The notes beneath the pieces were generated by a model, which saw only the letters and a program-made list of their open reading frames with translations, searched no databases and was not told the origin of the DNA. The position numbers and the translations under genes were made by a program. From Circinella minor (Eukaryota; Mucoromycota; Mucoromycetes; Mucorales; Lichtheimiaceae), in assembly GCA_016758965.1 (NCBI GenBank), contig JAEPRB010000060.1:1-64000 (forward strand): 64,000 bases of DNA, written 5' to 3'. Shown here one piece after another: positions 12,584 through 27,189 of the stretch (its first letter is position 1; each line of letters opens with the position of its first letter).

Positions 12584-13584
12584 AAAACGCGGAAAGTCAA
12601 TCTCACCCAAAGCTTTTATTTTTTTTAAACGATCCATTTTTAACGATCGTTTTTTAAAGCATTCTCCGAATCAAATAATAATAATAATAATAATAATAAT
12701 AGATAAGCATTATCCCAACTCAAACACATTACACTTTGCAACCTTTAGTTTTTTTTAAACATTTGTAATTCTCCTTCTTTTCCCTCCTCCTCCTCCTCCC
12801 TCCCTCCCTCCCTTTTCTCTTGTCACATATATATTCTTTATATCATATTATTTTATTTTTTTTCTTTCTTTTCTCCAAACAGTAGATAATTATGTGGATC
12901 TTCTTTTGTAATATTCCCCCCCCTTCTCACCCCATATTTTTTATTTATTTTTATACACCTATATTGGGATTTTTTTTTTTTATATAAAATTTTTCTTTTC
13001 TATTTGTTGATTTTTCTTATTAAGGTAACAAATCTACTGTTATAGTCCCGCCCCCCCGCCCCCAGCCTCCCTCTCTTTACGCAAAATAGTAAATTGTTTT
13101 TTATATTTTACCATTTTACTGTAAAAAAAAAAAAAATTGTTCTGGAATCTTAGGAAAATTGAGTTTCTTGACATTTCTCTCTGTGCGTAGTACAATATAA
13201 ATCTTAAACAAGTCATGTTTATATATATAATGGTTCTTTTTTTTTTACTTGTTTCATTTCAATCATTATATCACATTATAGAAAAAAAAAAAAACCTCGT
13301 TTTATTATTTTTATCAAAGTAACAATTTTTTTTAAAAAAAAAAAAAAATTGTGTTATGCCATGAAGAAGATCCCCGTTACACGAGCCACAAAAAAAAAAA
13401 AAGAGGGCTCAGCTTTGATAATTTTTGTTTGTTTTTGCCTTTTCATATAATATATTAACCGTACCTATATTGGCAATAAAAAAAAATCAAGTTTTTTTTT
13501 TTAATAAAAGTAAATATACTTTACGAATAAATCTCTTTTTTTTTTTTTACATCCTATTAAAGAAATTGAGATGGGCTGATGTAA

Positions 13585-13615
<31 letters not shown>

Positions 13616-14712
13616 GTTACACATATTTAAAAGAAAAAAAAAAGCCCTTAGGGTTCTTTCTCAATAGATAAAGACACGGATTACCTCTTGAATATAAAGT
13701 GTATAAATATTTAACTCATAAATGGGATTTGTGTGTTATTAAATATATACTCATTCACTACTTGTGATCATACAAACCCAATCATATGGGGGTAGCAAAA
13801 AACATGTTATTCATGAAATGAAGCCTTTGTTTTCTTAATGGAAATAAAAAAAAAAAAAAAAAAAAAGTTACGTATCACTTAAAAGAGTGCCAAGAATCTT
13901 CTTTCCATATAACAACAAGAAATATAAACTTCCAAAATAAGAATTCAGGTACCATTGTTGATATTTTTGGTATTTTTTTTTTTTTCCAAGTTGAACAAAT
14001 GAATCAAAATTAACAACGTGTAAAAAAAAAAAAAAAAGCCTACATAGTAAAAAACATATCACATCTTAACTTTTGTGTCAAGTAACCTTTAACCATGTTT
14101 TAATTCATTTTTAAAATTGTAATTTTTTATAATACATGTTACTTTTTTTGTATATATACATATATTTTTACTAAATTTTATTGGATAGTTGTTCATCTTC
14201 TAACATGCTATTTAATGTTTACGTACAATAAACTTTTCAAGTATAAAAAATATCTCAAAATAACTTATCACAATAGTATCCACTAACATTTTTTTTTCCC
14301 AAAGTTATTTACACTGAATGAAATGAATTCATTAATAATACATATGAGAATTTTCTTTTCAAGATATATATATATATATATATATATTCTAAATAAGAAA
14401 AGTTAATATTTATCCTTATTGGAAGAGCCATGAAATAAAGATAACACATTATTGATATAAAAAAAAAAGAAAACGAGTTTTGTTTTTGTTTTTGTATATC
14501 AATGTTGTTATATAGAATCCCCATGGCAACAATTGACATCATTTTCAAAACTATTAATAAAATTATTATATATTTTTTTATGCAAGAAACAAAAAAATAT
14601 TTACACACAAATAAAAAAAAAAGTTGAAAGCGCCACCCTAAACCTAGATAAATTTTTCGAGTTTTTTTTTTTTTTTTTTATTATTTGCATAACTTTTTCA
14701 ATAATAATAATA
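12584..14712. other. Gene-free stretch between GT2 and Nop8-like genes
   Basis: 2.1 kb of A/T runs, CCT/TCCC-rich pyrimidine tracts near 12780-12815, and TAA repeats near 12675-12700 and 13585-13614. The short frames here are low complexity only. It presumably carries the GT2 3' UTR and the downstream promoter. Confidence 0.6.
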
Positions 14713-17646
14713 ATGGCAACAAATGAAGGTAAAAATAATTCTTAAATCAAAATTATAGAAAGAGAAAAAAAAAAAAAAGAAAACAAACGTATAATAATAA
14801 TAAAAAAAAAACATGGGGTTTAAAAAATAGGAATAGATCATATAGAAAAACGTATATATATTGGTGGACTTCATTCATCTGTCAACGATCAACTTTTACG
14901 AGATCGATTTAGTCGTTATGGCACGATCGGTGACATTAATATTGCTAAAGATATAGAAGGTACACACTCTCTCTCTTTTTTCTTCATTTGGGACTTGGAA
15001 AAAAAAAAAAAAAGACTTTTGTATCCTATAAAATAGGGTTTTTAACAACTTTTTGGATATATATATACAGGAAATTGTCGTGGTTTTGGTCATTTCAACA
15101 TTAACACAACACCAAAACAATGGGCAAGTTGTAAGTAATTTTTTTTTTTTTTTTTTTTGTAATTGTTACAAAGTTCCTCGAAACAAAACAAAACAAAACA
15201 GGGAAAAAAAATAACCTATATCTATGTATTTTAGGTATGTCCATTTATAATGGAGCCAAATGGAAAGGTCAAGTGATGCGTTTAGAAGATGCCAAAATGG
15301 ATTATATGGAACGTAAACGAAAAGAAGATAAAGAACAACAAATCAAAGAAGAAAAACAACAAAAGAAACGACAACGTATACAATTAGCCAATCAAACAGT
15401 CATGGAATCAAAAGATATGAAATTAGTGACTGATAAAATTGCTAGAGCAAAACGTGGATGGCGACAAGGTCGTTATGGTCGTGGTATTGCTTATATGCGA
15501 CTTAAAAAACCAGATGGTTCAGAACTTGTATTTGATCCAAAACTTTATCCTAATAATTTAACGAAATTATATGATATTGATGTAAAAATGAAACCTGTCA
15601 GTCGATTACCCATGTATTATGAAGAAGCAGTAGCATACGATGATAATAATAATAATAATAATGATGATGATGATCATTTCACATCTATTTCCAGAAACGA
15701 TAGTAAATATGAAGATGAATCATCTACAATGGTAATATGACATGAAAGGATTTCAACGAGTGAATAGATTTTGATATTAAATAGAAATGATATATATGAA
15801 AATAGAACAAAGATAATGAAAAACGACTCGCTGCAATGGAACGACGTATAAAAGAAGAAAAACAAAGACAAGAAATACTTCAACAATCATTAAAATCTAT
15901 TGATAACGAAGTAAGTTTTTTTTTTTTTTTTTATATATATATTCATAAACTTTTTTTGAGTCAACACAAAATAATTGAACTTGTTATATTAAAAAAAATT
16001 AGGAACGATTCAATCATGTTACTTTTGAAACAAGTGATGATGAAGGAAAAGACAAATCACTTGAACCAGAAGTTTCAAATACAACAGAAAGAAGACCAGC
16101 TCCAAAAGATTCAAGTTGGATGTTTGATTCAGATTCAGAAGATGATTCAAATAACTTTGGTATGTTCCCTTTTTTTTTAAAAAAAAAAAAAATGGTTTCA
16201 ATTGATACATCTAATTTTTGAAAGAAAGAAAGAAAGAAAAAATAGACTAATTCATATATATATGTGTGTGTGTGTGTGTATGTGTAATTGAATTAGAAAT
16301 TAAAATTAATCCTGCCTTGGAAGGAGAGAAAGGTCGTGAATTATTAGAATTACAAAGTAAATTCAAGGGTGATGAACGTTTCAAATTAAGTGAAGAATTC
16401 AAGGAAGAGGATGATGAAGAGGATACCCAAATACAAAATACTCGAAAAAAAGTATTAGATGATGATAATGAACCAGAAGATGATATATCGAAAAGTATTA
16501 TTGAAGAAAAAAATCAATCCATGGAATTACTTCGTACTATGTTTGGTGAAGAAAAAGTGGAAAAAACGTATGTTTATTTTTTCGTATACTGCTTGGGGGA
16601 GGAGTTTTGGTCAAGTTGAATATATATATATATATATTAATGATTATTATTGATATCTTATCTCTATAACACTCTATAGTAAACCAAAAGAAACACAATG
16701 GAATATTGGAGCACGATATGATCCTGATGCTGAAGATGCAGATGAATTTTTACGTAAACCAATAGAAGAAGAAAGTGATGAGAGTGATCATGTTCATAAT
16801 GATAATGATGATGGTAAGATTAGCAGTCTGGTTTTTTTTTTTTTTTTTATTCGAAAAAAAAAAAAAGTATATAAATTAACATTGATTGTTACAAAATAAA
16901 AGTACCCTTACCTGGAAACACAGAACCAGTTACTGCAATGCCTGTTGTATCAACAGAAAAACATTTTGAAGTAAATGTAAACATGAAACCATTATTTGGT
17001 GCACAAGAAGGTACAAAATAATAATAGAATAGAATAGAATGATTGATTATATATGAAAGATGAACCTCCCCCCCCCGCCCTCCCCTGACTTTACTAATAA
17101 CAAATTATTTTATATAGCTGAACCATTTAAATTATTTGGAGATGATGAAGATACAGGAGCAGATGATGATAATAATGGTCAACCATTGTTTGGAAATATG
17201 TTGGGCATAAATGATAATTTTGATGAAAGTGAAGCACCTAGTTTTACACCCAAACAAAACAAAGAGGTAAATTCGTTAATATATGAAAAAAAAACCCAAG
17301 TATTAATACATTGTTTTTATTTTATTATTATTTTAGTCACATGTTGGTTTAGGTGTTTTATTTTTCTTTCATGCCAATGATTCTTCATTAATGAAAAAGT
17401 AAGTTGATGAAAAAAAATGATGCATTTAAAACAATTTATTAGATATGATATATTTATCAATTGAAAAAAAAATTGTATAGGAGTTGTTTTGGTTATGATT
17501 CTAAAGGTTCATTCCAACGTACAGAAGGAGAAGATTATGAAACTATATGGAAAGAAAAACGACCCGAAATTGGAGAAATTTTAAAGAAACGTCAAAAACA
17601 AGCAGTAAGGAGGCATAAAAAGCTTCAAACTCAAGGTGTAAAATAA
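14713..17646 (+). CDS. Nop8/NOL8-like nucleolar RRM protein
   Basis: Twelve exons: 14713-14728, 14831-14959, 15071-15130, 15235-15731, 15806-15910, 16003-16159, 16297-16567, 16680-16813, 16903-17010, 17118-17266, 17337-17398 and 17481-17646, giving 617 residues. An N-terminal RRM has RNP2 IYIGGL and RNP1-like CRGFGHFNI. It is followed by the NOL8-type segment YNGAKWKGQVMRLEDAKMDY. A long acidic/charged middle follows, then a C-terminal block with GVLFFFHAND and DYETIWKEKRPEI and a basic tail (KKRQKQAVRRHKK). Order and signatures resemble Nop8/NOL8, nucleolar factors for 60S ribosome assembly. Identification rests on remembered family features and is good but not certain. Confidence 0.8.
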
Positions 17647-18114
17647 AATAATTAAAAAAAAATTTTTTTGTAATACTACTACTTGTGTCTCCCCCTTCTA
17701 CCTTGTTTAATGTTATATTATGGTTTTTCTTTTGAAAAGAAAAATAATGGGGATAAGAGAGAGAGAGAGAAGTTTATTACTGTATCTAATTCATAGCAAA
17801 CTTTATTTTGTTACTCAAAAAGTTATATTATTAATTGATATAACCATTACTTACAAATATACATATACTTTTTTTTTTCTGGTACGTCTATTCTTCTTCA
17901 GTGTTTTCTGAAATAATGAAACTGAATTTGTAAAGACATAAAGTGGCAAGTTATTTTTTTTTTTACTAGACCACTCTATCAAATCCTCTTTTATGATGAA
18001 AAAATAAATAAATTGTATGACAGTTTATTGAATTTATATGTATTTTATAAAAGAAAAGGTATGCAAATATTACCACTACTATCACTATTTTTTTCGAGTT
18101 ACGTAGAGAAAAAA
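17647..18114. other. Convergent 3' intergenic region
   Basis: The Nop8-like gene (+) and the histidine kinase gene (-) end toward each other across 468 nt. AT-rich; no distinct feature beyond homopolymers and a short GA tract near 17757-17770. Confidence 0.6.
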
Positions 18115-21100
18115 TTAATAACAAGAAGGTGAACGTGGTGCAAATTTGTTAATGACAGCAGTAAGCTCGGCCAAACGAAGAGGTTTACTAATATATTCAT
18201 CCTATTTTGTTTTTTTTCATGTTATAAAAAAAGTTAATCATTTCAATAAATGAATGGATTATTATTGTTATATATATATATATATATATATTATATTATT
18301 TTTACCATATTATGCGCTAAACATTTTTCACGATCACCAATCATTGCATGAGCAGTCAATGCAATAATGGGTACTCTTGAACGAATTTCAAGTTCTTTTT
18401 CTTTTGTTCTTATCAATTCTGTGGCCTCAAATCCACCCATCACTGGCATCTAACGAATAAAAAAAAAAATAACATATAAAAAAAAATATAAATTTAATAT
18501 CAACTAAATCATTCTTTTGTTAATAAAAAATACAGGTATCCATTTACGATTACTGTAAGTTTTTTTTTTCTTTTTTTTTTTTTACTTGAATATCCATTAA
18601 AATAATGTCAAATGGAAGTTGTTCAAAAATCTCGACTGCTTCCTTGCCATTTTGTGCCACAGTTATTTTATGTCCAATCTTTTCAAGCATTTTAACTGCC
18701 AATCGTTGATTTACAAAGTTATCTTCAACAAGTAAAACGCGAAGTGCTTGTTTTGTTTCAATATTTGAACGATTCGACATGACATTATTATCAAGTGCAA
18801 CATGAACTGCAGTAGCAAAACTAGCAAATTCTTCCACGTTGTTAATATAACTTGCCATGCCCAAGGCAATACTATCATTGACATCCAAATAATGTAAATC
18901 GGGTTGAACAATCATAATAGGTGTGTGACGAATGTGAGGGACATCACGTAAACGTCGTACTTGAGAAATACTGCTTGCAATCATTGCATCAAAGTTGAGA
19001 TATTCTACTGAAGTATCTCCACTGTCAATAACCTTGATTTCATCTTTATTTTCAAGGAGTAATCCATAAACAAGATCGATATTAAGTCGTTTGCATTGGT
19101 TTGCAATTCGGTCACGAAATCGATCTCCTGTCGGTGTGTCTCCGTGATCGTCTCTTTCGTCATTAATGCATAGGAAACGTTGTGTAAGTGGTACAGAAGC
19201 CTTAGGAACCATCCAATTATGGTTTGGATCTGCAAGGTTAAGGCTAAGACCAAAAAAGAAATTGGATCCAGTGTTTGGAGCTGATTCTACCCATAATCGA
19301 CCACCCATCAATTCTACAAGTCGTTTACTGATAGATAAACCGAGACCAGTACCTCCATATTTTCGACTATATATATATATATATTATGAGTGTGAGTGAG
19401 TGTGTGTATCGTTTAAATATTTAGCTGTAAACAGTTTCAATTTCAAATATTAAAAGTATAAAATAAAAATTATGAACTCACGTAGTACTACCATCAACTT
19501 GACAGAACGTTTCAAAAATCTCGTTCAACTTATCTTGTGAAATTCCAATACCAGTATCACTGACACAAAATTCAAGTTGTTGTTTTTCTTGAGGTTGAGC
19601 TATGAGTTTGACAGATAATTTCACCATACCTTCGGATGTAAATTTGATGGCATTCCCAATTAAATTAGTCATAATTTGCTTGAGTCGTAATGGATCACCC
19701 ATTAACCAGTCAGGTATACTACTCTCCATATCATAAATGAGGTTCAATTTGTTTCCACCCTTATAAGCCATGGTCTTGAATACACTAAGTGCAGTCCCTC
19801 GAAGTGAAAAAGGAATCATTTCAACATTCAGACGACCCGCTTCAATCTTGGAAATATCAAGAATATCATCAATGATGGTCAACAAATTTAATGCAAGAGA
19901 CTTGACAAGTAATAAGTTTTCACGTTGAGGTCGAGTTAAATCAGTTTCCAAAGTAAGTGTTGTCATACCCACAATACCATTCATAGGTGTTCTAATCTCG
20001 TGACTCATATTGGCTAAAAATTCACTTTTGCTCTTGTTTGCTAATTCTGCTGCCTCACGTGCTTGTGTATTTTTTTGAAGTGCATCTCGTAAAGAAAATA
20101 CCATCTGATTGATTTTTGTCTTGAGTGAGTCCAGCTCACCTGATGCTTCGACAGTAATGACTTGACTAAAATCGTTACGTGTTGCAGCCGAAGTAATTTG
20201 TGCAAATGCACGTACTTGGGTTGTCAAATTGGATGCCATGACGTTGACATCTGAAATAATGTGCTGCCATACACCGGATACATCTTCTACTTGCGCTTTG
20301 GTACCTAATTTACCTTCCGTGCCTACTTCTTTAGCCACGCGAGTCACTTCAATTGCAAATGTACGTAGTTGATCAACCATTGTATTGATTGTACTTTTCA
20401 AGTCAAGTATTTCGCCGTGAACACAAACAGTGACTTTTTTAGATAATTCGCCACATACAACTGCTTTACATACGTCAGCAATATCTCGAACTTGATCGGT
20501 GAGATTACTAGCCATCAAATTAACATTATCAGTCAAATCTTTCCATGTACCATCAACACCTTTGACTACTGCTTGTCCACCAAGTTTTCCTTCAGTACCC
20601 ACTTCTCGTGCAACACGCGTGACTTCAGAAGCAAATGTACGAAGTTGATCGACCATTGAATTCACCGTATCCTTTTTTTTAAAAAAAAATAATATTAATA
20701 TATAAGTATAAGAACAAAAACAAAAACAAGATGATTTATATTTACCTTGAGCTCAAGTATTTCACCATTCACATCAACATCAATTTTTCGTGACAAGTCC
20801 CCACGTGCTACAGCAGTAGTTACAGCAGCAATAGATCGTACTTGGGTTGTAAGATTACCAGCCATCATATTCACATTATTTGTCAAGTCACTCCATGTAC
20901 CATCGACACCTTGAACCACAGCTTGACCTCCTAGTTTCCCTTCCGTGCCAACTTCAAGAGCAACACGAGATACTTCATTAGCAAATATAGCTAATTGTCG
21001 AACCATTGTATTGATAGTAATTTTTAAATCAAGTATTTCACCCTTAACATCTACCGTAATTGTCTTGCTTAAATCACCTTTAGCCACTGCCTTGGATACA

Positions 21101-22323
21101 TTAGCAATATCTCGAACTTGTGCAGTAATATTGGCGGCCATTGCATTCACACTATCTGTCAAATCTTTCCAAGTACCTGCAATACCTTGAACAACAGCTT
21201 GTCCACCTAAATTACCTTCTGTACCCACTTCTTTAGCCACACGGGTGACTTCAGTAGCAAACATACGTAATTTTTCAACCATTCGATTCACAGTCATTTT
21301 AAGGTCCAATATTTCACCATGCACTGGAACATCAATTTGTTTGCTTAAATCACCATTCGCAACAGCAGTTGTTACTTCAGCAATCGATCGTACTTGCGTT
21401 GTCAAATTGGCAGCCATGATGTTCACACATTCGACAAGATCTTTCCATGTACCCTTGGTATTTTCAACCGTGGCTTGTCCACCTAATTCACCATCCGTAC
21501 CCACTTCACGCGCAACACGAGTAACTTCTGAAACAAAAGTGCGTAGTTGATCCACCATATCATTAATGGCTACTTTAAGGTCCAATATTTCACCACTCAC
21601 ATCAACAGTAATTTTTTTACTAAAATCACCATCAGCAATAGCTACTGTGACAGCAGCAATAGAACGCACTTGAGAGGTTAAATTAGCGGCCATGACATTG
21701 ACTTTGTCTGTTAAATCTTTCCAGATACCATACGCATTTTTGACAACGGCTTGACCACCTAATTTTCCTTGTGTTCCCACTTCAAGAGCAACACGAGTTA
21801 CTTCAGTAGCAAAAATACGTAATTGATCAATCATAAAATTGATCGTTTCCTATATATATATATATATATATATAAACACATATCAGTAAATAATAATAAT
21901 AATGAAAGGAAAAAAAAAAAAGTCATATATATGCGACAGATGAATCTGAGGTGGGTTGGGGGAAGGGTTTATATATACCTTGAGTTCATGAATTTCACCA
22001 TGTGAATCAACAGTAACTTTTTGTGTAAGATCACCTCGTGCTACTGCTTTAAATACTTTGGATATATCACGCATTTGAGCAGTTAAATTCATACTCATGG
22101 TATTAAGACTAACAGTAAGATCACGCCATATACCATCTAAATCATATGGTAAAATAGCTTGTGCATCAAGTTTTCCTTCTGTTCCTACTTGAACAGTGAC
22201 TCGATTAAGTTCAGAAGAAAACATTCTTAATTGTTCTACCATGGTATTGATAGTACATTTTAAATCGAGGAGTTCACCTTGGACATCAGCAGTAATCTTT
22301 TATATAAAAGAAATTATATGAAT

Positions 22324-22363
<40 letters not shown>

Positions 22364-24271
22364 ATCGTTGTAAGAAATATATAACTTACTGTATGAGAAA
22401 GATCACCACGTGCAACAGCTTTACATACGGTAGCAATATCACGCACTTGTAAAGTAAGGTTATTAACCATTAAATTTATATTATCAGTTAATTCTTTCCA
22501 AGTTCCATGAACATCTTTTACAACAACTTGAACACCTAATTTTCCATCCACACCCACTTGTAAAGTAACACGTTTTACTTCTGTAGCATAAGCATTGAGC
22601 TATTTTATTATAATGGATATTTAGAAAAATATTTAAATAATTATTTAAAAAAATTGTAATTCGTGTGGATAAAATAGTTAAATTTACCTGATCTACCATT
22701 GAATTAATTGCATCATTGATTTCAAAAAGTTCGCCACTGGCCTGTTTTTTTAGGGGGGGGGGGAAAGAGAGAGAAAATGTATGAGTTTGGTTTTAATTCT
22801 TTTAATTTAATTTTTTTTTTTTTGATGGTCACCTGAACAGTAATTTTTGTAGTAAGATCACCAAGTGCAACTGCTTTACAAACTTGAACAATACTTTTCA
22901 CATTTGCTTTAATATTATTGGTCATGGTATTTAATTTTGTAGAAAGATCTTCCCATGCATTAAGTGTATTTAGTGTTGTTGTTGTTTCTTCTTCTGAAGA
23001 GATATAGGCCATATTATCAAGATGTCCAAGTCTTGAAATAATCATGGATGTATCAGAGACAAAATCATGCAAACGAGTTACTAATAAATAAATTATTTAA
23101 TAAACAAACATTTTAGTTTTAATTAATTAATTTATCAATAGAAAATAAGACGTACCCATTTCATTAGAAGCACATTTTAATTGCTCAAGACGTGGAGGTA
23201 AAGAAATAGGATCATCATCATGACTAGTCATTTGAGTTATTTCTTTTGATATTGTTCGTTGACTTATATCACCTGCAGTCACTGCACGCATAACGCTACT
23301 CACTTTATCTAGTTGATGTTCATATAAACGAAAAATATTGCTCGTTTGATTTACAAGATATTCCCACGCGGCATTATTATTATTATCAGGGCATACAATG
23401 GGTCGATCTTGCTGCATGAATTTAAATATGTTTGTGGACAGGGACAGGTGAACTGTTCGCATATAATCAACCATAGAATTGAATTTTTGTACTGTTTCCG
23501 TAGTATGACATGATGAACACCAATTGATATTATGAGTTAAATCACCTTGACAAATGGCATCACTGATACGACCCATTTCATTTGTACATTGTTGACAAAG
23601 TAATGATGTATTATTTTCTTGATGAGATAAATCGGAATCTTTTGTACTATTAGTTGATAATGAAGTAGTATCCTGAGAAAAAAAAAAGATTAGTAAAAAG
23701 ACATTTGGGTACATAATAAAATAAAATAAAATGAAATTTTTTTTTCTCTTGTTTAGTATATTACCTTACTAGTAGAAATAGTAGGAGTAGTAGGAGTAAA
23801 AGTCAAAGATGAATCTTCAGAAATTGGAGGTGATATGGCAGGAGTAGAAACAGCAATGGCTGATTCATGAAACATTCGTAAATGTTGATTTTCATTGTTT
23901 ATAGGTAGAATAGTTGAATGATAACGTGTTTCTGGTTTTTGACTTGTCAACATAATATCAGTATGAACAGGTATTTCAGGAAATATAGGCCTAAAACTGG
24001 TATGGATAGGTATTTCAGGAAGTACAGGTCTAAAATTGGCTGTTTGAACGGCTTGAGTTTGATGAAGAATAATTTGAGCTCTTGTTAAATCGGAACGATA
24101 TTTTAACTGATTCATAATAATATTTTGTAATGATTGTAAAATATTATTCCATGCTAAATTATCTTCTTCATTTGAAAAATCAGGGCAAGAAAAACTATCT
24201 AAACAAGTTTGTTGTTCGATTTGTTGAATAAAAGAATAAAGCAAATCAAGGTTTTCAATTGTTGAGCGCAT
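18115..24271 (-). CDS. NIK1: Group III hybrid histidine kinase with 11 HAMP repeats (Nik1/Os-1 type)
   Basis: Eleven exons, 5' to 3': 24271-23765, 23672-23156, 23080-22833, 22741-22688, 22599-22390, 22296-21979, 21849-20746, 20671-19482, 19366-18586, 18449-18306 and 18201-18115, giving 1719 residues. There is no membrane span. I count eleven HAMP units by their AVxxGDL-type signature; the first two are degenerate ([26 protein letters not shown]). The kinase follows: H-box [13 protein letters not shown]-box [11 protein letters not shown]1 DTGIGIS, G2 [11 protein letters not shown] receiver follows with [10 protein letters not shown], phospho-Asp motif ILMDIQMPVMGG, LTAHAM and KPLR. The family feeds the HOG osmotic pathway and is the target of phenylpyrrole fungicides. 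All catalytic boxes are present, so it should be active. The HAMP number is high for the family as I know it. Confidence 0.95.
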
Positions 24272-24636
24272 TTCTTTTTTTTTTTTTTTTTTATGAAGAA
24301 GGGAAGGGGGAAGAGAAATGAAATAAAATGTTTCTTGTTATTATTTGTTATGTAAAAGAAAAAAAGAAAAAAAAAAAAAAAACGGATGGCGTTAAAAGTA
24401 AAAGTAAAGAAAATAAAAAATATTTTTTTTTTCATGTGGAAATGGTAAAGGAAGATAAAAGAGCCTAGATCCGATTATTGTTTACATTTAGTGAAACTTA
24501 TTCTAACTATGAAAGGAATTATGTACCAGTTATTGGGTTTTCAATTCATTGTTTACCTTTCAACTATTTTGCATATGACAAAAGAAACAAAAAAAGGAAA
24601 TAAAAAAAGAACGAGAGAGAACTTTATTTTTTGATA
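24272..24636. other. Histidine kinase upstream region
   Basis: 365 nt between the Nhx1 stop and the histidine kinase ATG, both on the minus strand. It must contain the kinase promoter and leader. It shows purine/pyrimidine runs; no clear TATA or other motif is identified. Confidence 0.5.
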
Positions 24637-27189
24637 TTATTGTTCAGGGTCAGGTGGACTCGATGCTGGTGATCTTCCAAACACTCTGCCTGCACCGATA
24701 ACAAGCTTTTGATGGGGCGATCGGTTATTATTATTATTATTATTATTATTAACATTAACATTATTACTACTAGAACCCGGATTATAATTATTATTTCCTC
24801 CTCCTACTGAATCTAATGTCAATGCATCCGTTTCATAATCATCACTTCCAGTGGATGCTTGTCCAAAACTCATGTTTCGAATACCGGCCAACATACCACG
24901 ATTCACACGATCCATCTTTCGTCTTTTTTCACGCCAATAATCAGCCAATGTTTGATTTCGTGCTTGAATATGTTGTTTTGTAAATAAGGGTTTTAACCAT
25001 TTTTCATCAAATGAAATAAACCAATGAGGTTCTGCAGGATCGGAGATAGGATTACCAAGGGGTCCAGACAATAAACCATCGATCGAAACATCTTGTGCAT
25101 TGTTATTTGTACGATTACTACGATTTGACCTCCTTCTCCGTTGATCATCTATATCTTCAAGGTCTACTAATATATCATCATTATAATGTGTTGTTGAAGA
25201 AGTTGACAATCGTCGTAACTTGCGATAACCAACTGGATCAATATCATGGTCATCATCCTCACTACCAGAATCATCAGCTTCAATGACACCCGTACGAATT
25301 TCAAGTATTTGAAGCATACGATTTGTTGTTCCACCAAATAAAAGAACAGTAAGTACTACTACGGCCAAAATGGTTGTTCGCATGGCTGGTGCACTTTCAC
25401 CCACCAAACCAGATGCTAATGCAAATGCAACAGCACCCCGGAGTCCAGCCCAAAATAACATCAGTTGATGAGAGCGTGGAAGTAATTTTTCGGATTTACC
25501 TAAAGCACGGCATACTGCATTGATCAACATGGAAAGAGGTGCAACTGATACATAGCGTGCAATACAAATAATAACCTAATAATAATAATAATAATAATAA
25601 TGCATTACTATCTATATACTTTTTTTTTTTTTGTTTATTTGTTTTTTCTCCGTTAAAAAAAAAGGAGAAAATAAGATTTACCGTTGTTACTAATATAAAC
25701 AAAGGTTTATAATCAAGGTCAGTTTGAGTAAACAAATTAACACCAAGATAAATAAATATAAAATTTTCTGATAATTGTGAAAGAACTTGAAAAACGTATT
25801 TGGTTGCTCTTTTGGTTCTTAATGACATATTATCATATGCATAATGTTTAAGAGTAATACCCGTAAATAAAAGGGTAACAATACCTAAAATTATCAATTG
25901 AAAAAAAAAAAAAGAAAGTTAGAAGTTAGAGGGTAGAGAGAGAGAGAGAGAGAAAAAAAAAGCAGATATAATACTTTACCAGACATTTGTGTACTATTTG
26001 AAAAAAGATAACTACTATACGCCATTAAAGCAATTAAACATGTTTCTATGCTAGGATAACGAAATAATTCGGAATGTTTTAACATTAATGCAACAATAAT
26101 TCCAAATAATATACCAATCAAGGTAGATGCAGTAAAAACACCAACAAATGTTCCAACTCCTTTAAATATATTAATGACATGAAGTTCTTGACCACGAAAT
26201 TTATGTAATGTTCTAAGAAAAAAAAAACAGATTAATATTAAAATATATATATTTATACCTATTAATATAATAACTTACTCGGAAAGTACAATAGCAACAG
26301 CATCATTCATTAATGATTCACCACAAATAATAGAATATAATTGAGGATCTACATGTAATTGAGAAAAGATAGCAAGAATAGTGACAGGATCGGTAGCTGA
26401 AAGAATTGCTCCGAAAATCATGCTGTCAATAAAACTAATGCTGATACCTTCTGGATGAAAGTATGCATATAGGAATGTTAAGGCTCTAAAAATAATAATA
26501 ATAATAATATATTTACATATTTAGTTTCATCTTTTTTTTTCTCCTCTTTCTCCCCCCTCCACTCATACTCATCCACGTTTTAATTTATCCATTTACCCAG
26601 TAGCCAAAGCAGCAATAAAAGTACCAACAAGTGCAAATGTCAAAATTGTACCAAAATTGATAAAAAAATTACGCTAAATAATAATAATCAGTAACTTCTC
26701 ATCATTTTTTTTTTTTAATAAATTTATTAAAGAGAAAGAAACTTACTCTTTTCAATTCATAACCAGAATTTAAAATAATAGGTGGTAAGAGTAAATTAAA
26801 AAAATACCCTTGGTTAAATTGTACCATATGTTGAACAATAGTTCCTGGTGTTAACTTGATTGCCAAACCAACAATCATTCCTGGTTTTTTTTTTCAAAAA
26901 AAAAAAAAATAATTTAATTAAATCTTTCAATAAAATAGATTTTTTTTAATTGAGTAGAAAAAAAAAAGAGAGATAGTGCTATATATATATTACCAGCCAT
27001 GATGGAGATGACAGTTTCGTGTATTGCTCTTATTTTACGTAATTGTAAATAATAACTTGTCCATAAGGCACCAATAAGTAATGATGTTAAAATTAAAAGA
27101 GCCCAGGAAGAATAAACTTCTTCTTCCATAGGTTGGTCCTTTAATGGATCGTCTTCTTCTGGTAAAGTTCCATTGTTAATGTTGTCCAT
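24637..27189 (-). CDS. NHX1: Endosomal/vacuolar Na+(K+)/H+ exchanger Nhx1
   Basis: Seven exons, 5' to 3': 27189-26994, 26880-26747, 26673-26597, 26485-26279, 26212-25980, 25884-25682 and 25575-24637, giving 662 residues. CPA1 exchanger signatures are in order: the amiloride-binding type [32 protein letters not shown], the essential Asn-Asp in [17 protein letters not shown]-like [49 protein letters not shown] and [13 protein letters not shown]. These match the Nhx1/NHE6-9 endosomal subgroup. The cytosolic tail is acidic then N-rich, with a long Asn run near the end. Inferred role: proton-driven sequestration of Na+/K+ and luminal pH control in late endosomes/vacuole. It may act alongside the neighbouring osmosensing kinase, but no co-regulation is shown. 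Confidence 0.95.

Noticed and set aside
20945..21190. Plus-strand frames opposite the HAMP repeats
   Set aside because: Antisense shadows of the repetitive kinase exons; their periodicity mirrors the HAMP units.
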